63,092 nucleotides of DNA from G963664225 sp964538065 (GTDB lineage: Bacteria > Verrucomicrobiota > Verrucomicrobiia > Limisphaerales > UBA1319). Location of the stretch: NCBI GenBank assembly GCA_964538065.1, contig CAZIDG010000017.1, positions 1 through 63,092 of the forward strand. The letters are read 5' to 3'. How positions within the stretch are numbered: the first letter of the stretch is position 1; every line of letters begins with the position of its first letter. This document shows, one piece after another, positions 61,364 to 63,092 of this stretch. The notes under the pieces are model-generated. The model saw only the letters and a list, made by a program, of their open reading frames with translations. It ran no database searches and was not told the DNA's origin. The translations under genes and the position numbers were made by a program.

Positions 61364-61705
61364 TCACGCAGCCAAGGCTAAGAGCCCCTGGGACTTGCGC
61401 CGGATTTCAGTCTGACGGTCCGCATGGGCGATGGCCGAGGCGGCCTTTTCTTCCAACAAGGCCGGCAACACCAACAGGGGGTAGGGTGTCAACCATGCAA
61501 GGGAGGCCGCTTCGCTGGCCGCGCGTTGCACCGAGGCCCGGTGGATTGGTTCATCAAATTTTGCAAGCATTTCGCTCACAAGAACTTGCTTCAATGCATC
61601 CAGTCGTGCTTCCGCTTCGCCGCGAAAAGGCACGGACGGAATGGGCAGTTCGAACCGGGTTTCCCTGGCGAACCGTGTGGGCACTTTGATGTGTCTCGCA
61701 TTCAT
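61364..61705 (-). CDS. hypothetical protein
   Basis: A 113-residue protein with no recognisable domain. The start at 61705 has GAAAGGTAA just upstream; a longer frame to 61792 lacks that. It has a helical, alanine-rich C-terminal half (ALLEEKAASAIAHADRQTEI) and a proline-rich N-terminal part (FELPIPSVPFRGEAE), with no cysteine and no membrane segment, so it is probably cytoplasmic. It is followed by a strong terminator and preceded by another terminator, so it is transcribed alone. Function unknown. Confidence 0.65.
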   Translation of the reverse strand: MNARHIKVPTRFARETRFELPIPSVPFRGEAEARLDALKQVLVSEMLAKFDEPIHRASVQRAASEAASLAWLTPYPLLVLPALLEEKAASAIAHADRQTEIRRKSQGLLALAA

Positions 61706-61765
61706 GTCTGTTACCTTTCGTTGTAGCAGCGCCACCTCGGCGCCGCCTCTTCTGTGTATCATAAT

Positions 61766-61800
61766 AAAAAAACCCGCAATTGCTCGGGGCAACTGCGGGT
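61766..61800 (-). terminator. intrinsic terminator downstream of the 33-residue ORF
   Basis: ACCCGCA (61772-61778) pairs with TGCGGGT (61794-61800), with four more pairs inside (TTGC/GCAA) and a 5-nt loop. On the minus strand it is followed by a run of seven T residues (61766-61772). It ends the transcript from the promoter at 61952-61979. Confidence 0.85.
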
Positions 61801-61824
61801 ATCAAAAAATGTTTGTTGGTTATT

Positions 61825-61926
61825 TTAGGACCCAGCGTTGCCCTTGGTGGAACGCCACTGCAGACGAATCATGGACTTGTGGTCCATGACCATTGCATCG
61901 GTGACTTGATGACGTTCGCAACACAT
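61825..61926 (-). CDS. 33-residue small ORF (or small RNA)
   Basis: Minus-strand frame from the ATG at 61924-61926 to the TAA at 61825-61827. The predicted peptide runs from MCCERHQVTDAM at its start to SMIRLQWRSTKGNAGS at its end; it is basic and has no membrane segment. AAGAAG lies 3 bp before the ATG. A good promoter ends about 18 bp upstream of the predicted transcription start and a strong terminator begins about 24 bp after the stop, so this is a self-contained unit. CATGGAC/GTCCATG (around 61870-61888) also gives an internal 7-bp hairpin, so the RNA itself may be functional. No homologue recognised. Confidence 0.5.
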   Translation of the reverse strand: MCCERHQVTDAMVMDHKSMIRLQWRSTKGNAGS

Positions 61927-61951
61927 AAACTTCTTAATTCAAATCATAAGT

Positions 61952-61979
61952 AAAATAACCGCATTCGGCGATCTGTCAA
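61952..61979 (-). promoter_or_regulatory. sigma-70 promoter of the small ORF
   Basis: On the minus strand, consensus TTGACA (61974-61979) and TATTTT (61952-61957) are separated by 16 bp. The transcription start should lie near 61945, about 19 bp before the small ORF's ATG. Confidence 0.7.
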
Positions 61980-62012
61980 ATTTAATCTACACCAAATCGA
62001 TCATCTTGGTTC

Positions 62013-62049
62013 TGTTGCCCCTCAGGTTCCGAACCTGTTTGGTCGCAAC
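62013..62049. other. nested hairpin upstream of the kinase gene
   Basis: TGTTGC (62013-62018) and GCAACA (62044-62049) form an outer 6-bp stem enclosing CAGGTT/AACCTG (62023-62037). It lies between the divergent small-ORF promoter and the Ser/Thr kinase gene and could be an operator or a leader structure. No gene is seen in the rest of the 61927-62124 stretch. Confidence 0.4.
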
Positions 62050-62124
62050 AAACGTTTCGACGCAGCGGGTTGGCGACAAATTCAATCCTTGCTGTGGGCA
62101 TCGGTTATGCTCTAAACTAATAAT

Positions 62125-63092
62125 GTGAGCTTCGGTTTCAAAGATGATCGGCAATCCCTGAAGATGGTGGCCTGCGCGGGGTGTGGAGCCAAGAACTTCA
62201 TTCCTCCCGAGGTGCCCCCGTTAAGCACCGTGGCCTGCAATCGCTGCGGCTATGCTATCATGATGCCCATGCAGTTGCGCCAGTTTGAGTTGCGCTCCGT
62301 CATTGGCGAGGGTGGAATGGGGACCGTATTTCGTTCCTGGGATCGGAATCTTGAACGCGAAGTGGCCATCAAATTGATGCGCAAGGAACTGGTCAAGGAT
62401 GTGGCCGCGGTGGAGTCCTTTTCGCGTGAGGCACGCGCGTGCGCTGCCTTGAATCACACCAATATCATCCATATTTACACCTTCGACGAACATCAGGGCC
62501 AGTGGTTCATCGCCATGGAGATCGCGGATCATGGCAGCCTGGATACCCGGATTGAGACGGAAAAGGTGGTGCCTGAGCTGGATATCCTCGATGTGGGCAC
62601 GAAGGTGGCCTCCGCACTGGCCACGGCCCTCAAGCACAAGCTCCTCCATCGTGACATCAAACCGGCCAACATCCTCTTCAACGCGGAAGGGGAGCCGAAG
62701 CTGGTTGATTTTGGGCTGGCCCGGAACACTGAGAGTACGTCGGCAGATGATGGCACGGTCTGGGGTACACCCTATTACATTGCGCCTGAGAAGGTTAGGC
62801 GTGAACGCGAAGATTTTCTGTCCGACATGTACAGTCTGGCGGGCACCCTCTATCACGCCTTGACCGGCCACGTGCCTTTCGAAGCGCCGACAGTGGATGA
62901 AGTCGTTGCCGCCCAAGTTCATACGCCACTCACACCGCCCAATCTGGTGCGGCCGGAGGTGACTCAGGCCACGAGCGATGCCCTGGTCCGGGCCATGAAC
63001 AAGCAGCCCGAGGAACGCTTCCAAAGCTACGATGAATTCATCATGGCCCTGACGGCTGCACGCAGCCAGTTGCTGGTGAGCCAGTTGCGAGC
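62125..63092 (+). CDS. Ser/Thr protein kinase with N-terminal zinc ribbon (3' end outside the window)
   Basis: The gene runs off the right edge. From the GTG at 62125 (an ATG at 62164 is the alternative) the first part has two CxxC pairs, Cys17-Cys20 (MVACAGCG) and Cys38-Cys41 (VACNRCGY), typical of a zinc ribbon. The Hanks-type kinase domain follows: glycine loop VIGEGGMGTVF, Lys83 in EVAIKLM, catalytic HRDIKPANILF, DFGLARN and a GTPYYIAPEK activation segment (in place of the usual A-P-E after Gly-Thr-P/Y). All catalytic residues appear intact. The C-terminal sensor or membrane part is missing. An in-frame TAA lies 12 bp before the GTG, so the start cannot be further upstream. Confidence 0.88.
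   Translation, partial: MSFGFKDDRQSLKMVACAGCGAKNFIPPEVPPLSTVACNRCGYAIMMPMQLRQFELRSVIGEGGMGTVFRSWDRNLEREVAIKLMRKELVKDVAAVESFSREARACAALNHTNIIHIYTFDEHQGQWFIAMEIADHGSLDTRIETEKVVPELDILDVGTKVASALATALKHKLLHRDIKPANILFNAEGEPKLVDFGLARNTESTSADDGTVWGTPYYIAPEKVRREREDFLSDMYSLAGTLYHALTGHVPFEAPTVDEVVAAQVHTPLTPPNLVRPEVTQATSDALVRAMNKQPEERFQSYDEFIMALTAARSQLLVSQLR

Noticed and set aside
1..63092. tRNA, rRNA or tmRNA genes
   Set aside because: No cloverleaf-type T-arm motif with matching acceptor ends or rRNA signature was noticed by eye; a tRNAscan run would be decisive.

Overview
The window looks like chromosomal DNA from a high-GC bacterium of the Verrucomicrobiota, possibly the Pedosphaera/Limisphaerales side. 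This rests on lineage-typical families rather than on any marker gene: a prepilin-like protein with an H-X9-DG motif, secreted glycoside hydrolases (DUF4091, GH36-type, GH78-type, clan GH-A), Tat-exported TIM-barrel proteins, a PQQ-like propeller, DUF4337, and menaquinone synthesis by the futalosine route (mqnD). It reads as a metagenome-type scaffold: it starts inside miaA, ends inside a Ser/Thr kinase gene and has two 100-N gaps. I saw no rRNA, tRNA, CRISPR array or prophage.

Layout. 1-1193: miaA end and a DUF169 protein. 1535-10372: a signalling block with a four-PAS kinase, a receiver-PAS-kinase overlapping a NarL-type regulator, CheW plus a chemoreceptor, and a second receiver-PAS-kinase. 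10373-11710: gene-poor stretch with probable transposase remnants. 11712-14776: two related palindromes, a BchE-like radical SAM protein and an aminotransferase. 14909-18523 (minus): prepilin-like protein and two secreted proteins sharing an unnamed repeat. 18810-24161: GAPDH, malic enzyme, mqnD and a PhoPQ-related protein, the first two with clear terminators. 24344-28774: a receptor ending in a double CxxC module, then a hybrid kinase. 28875-34610 (minus): DUF4091 protein and alpha-galactosidase. 34801-43043: alcohol dehydrogenase, PQQ-like protein, AraC regulator, aldo/keto reductase, flavodoxin-like protein and a clan GH-A hydrolase. 43061-54462: SUI1 factor, a kinase with three solute-binding domains, methyltransferase, hydrolase, GDPD-LamG fusion, tadA, a CBM48 protein, and an ABC ATPase with DUF4337. 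54728-61125: GH78 rhamnosidase divergent from four exported proteins (two TIM barrels, an aldo/keto-reductase fold lacking its catalytic residues, a tetraheme cytochrome c). 61364-62124: a small hypothetical gene and a complete minus-strand transcription unit for a 33-residue peptide or small RNA. 62125-end: Ser/Thr kinase with an N-terminal zinc ribbon.

Themes: environmental sensing by many unusual kinases, and breakdown of plant-type glycans (galactosides, rhamnosides). The candidates I rate as most novel are the exported four-gene redox/sugar operon, the promoter-small ORF-terminator unit at 61766-61979, the BchE-like gene with its repeated palindromes and no other pigment genes nearby, and the shared repeat in the two secreted proteins.
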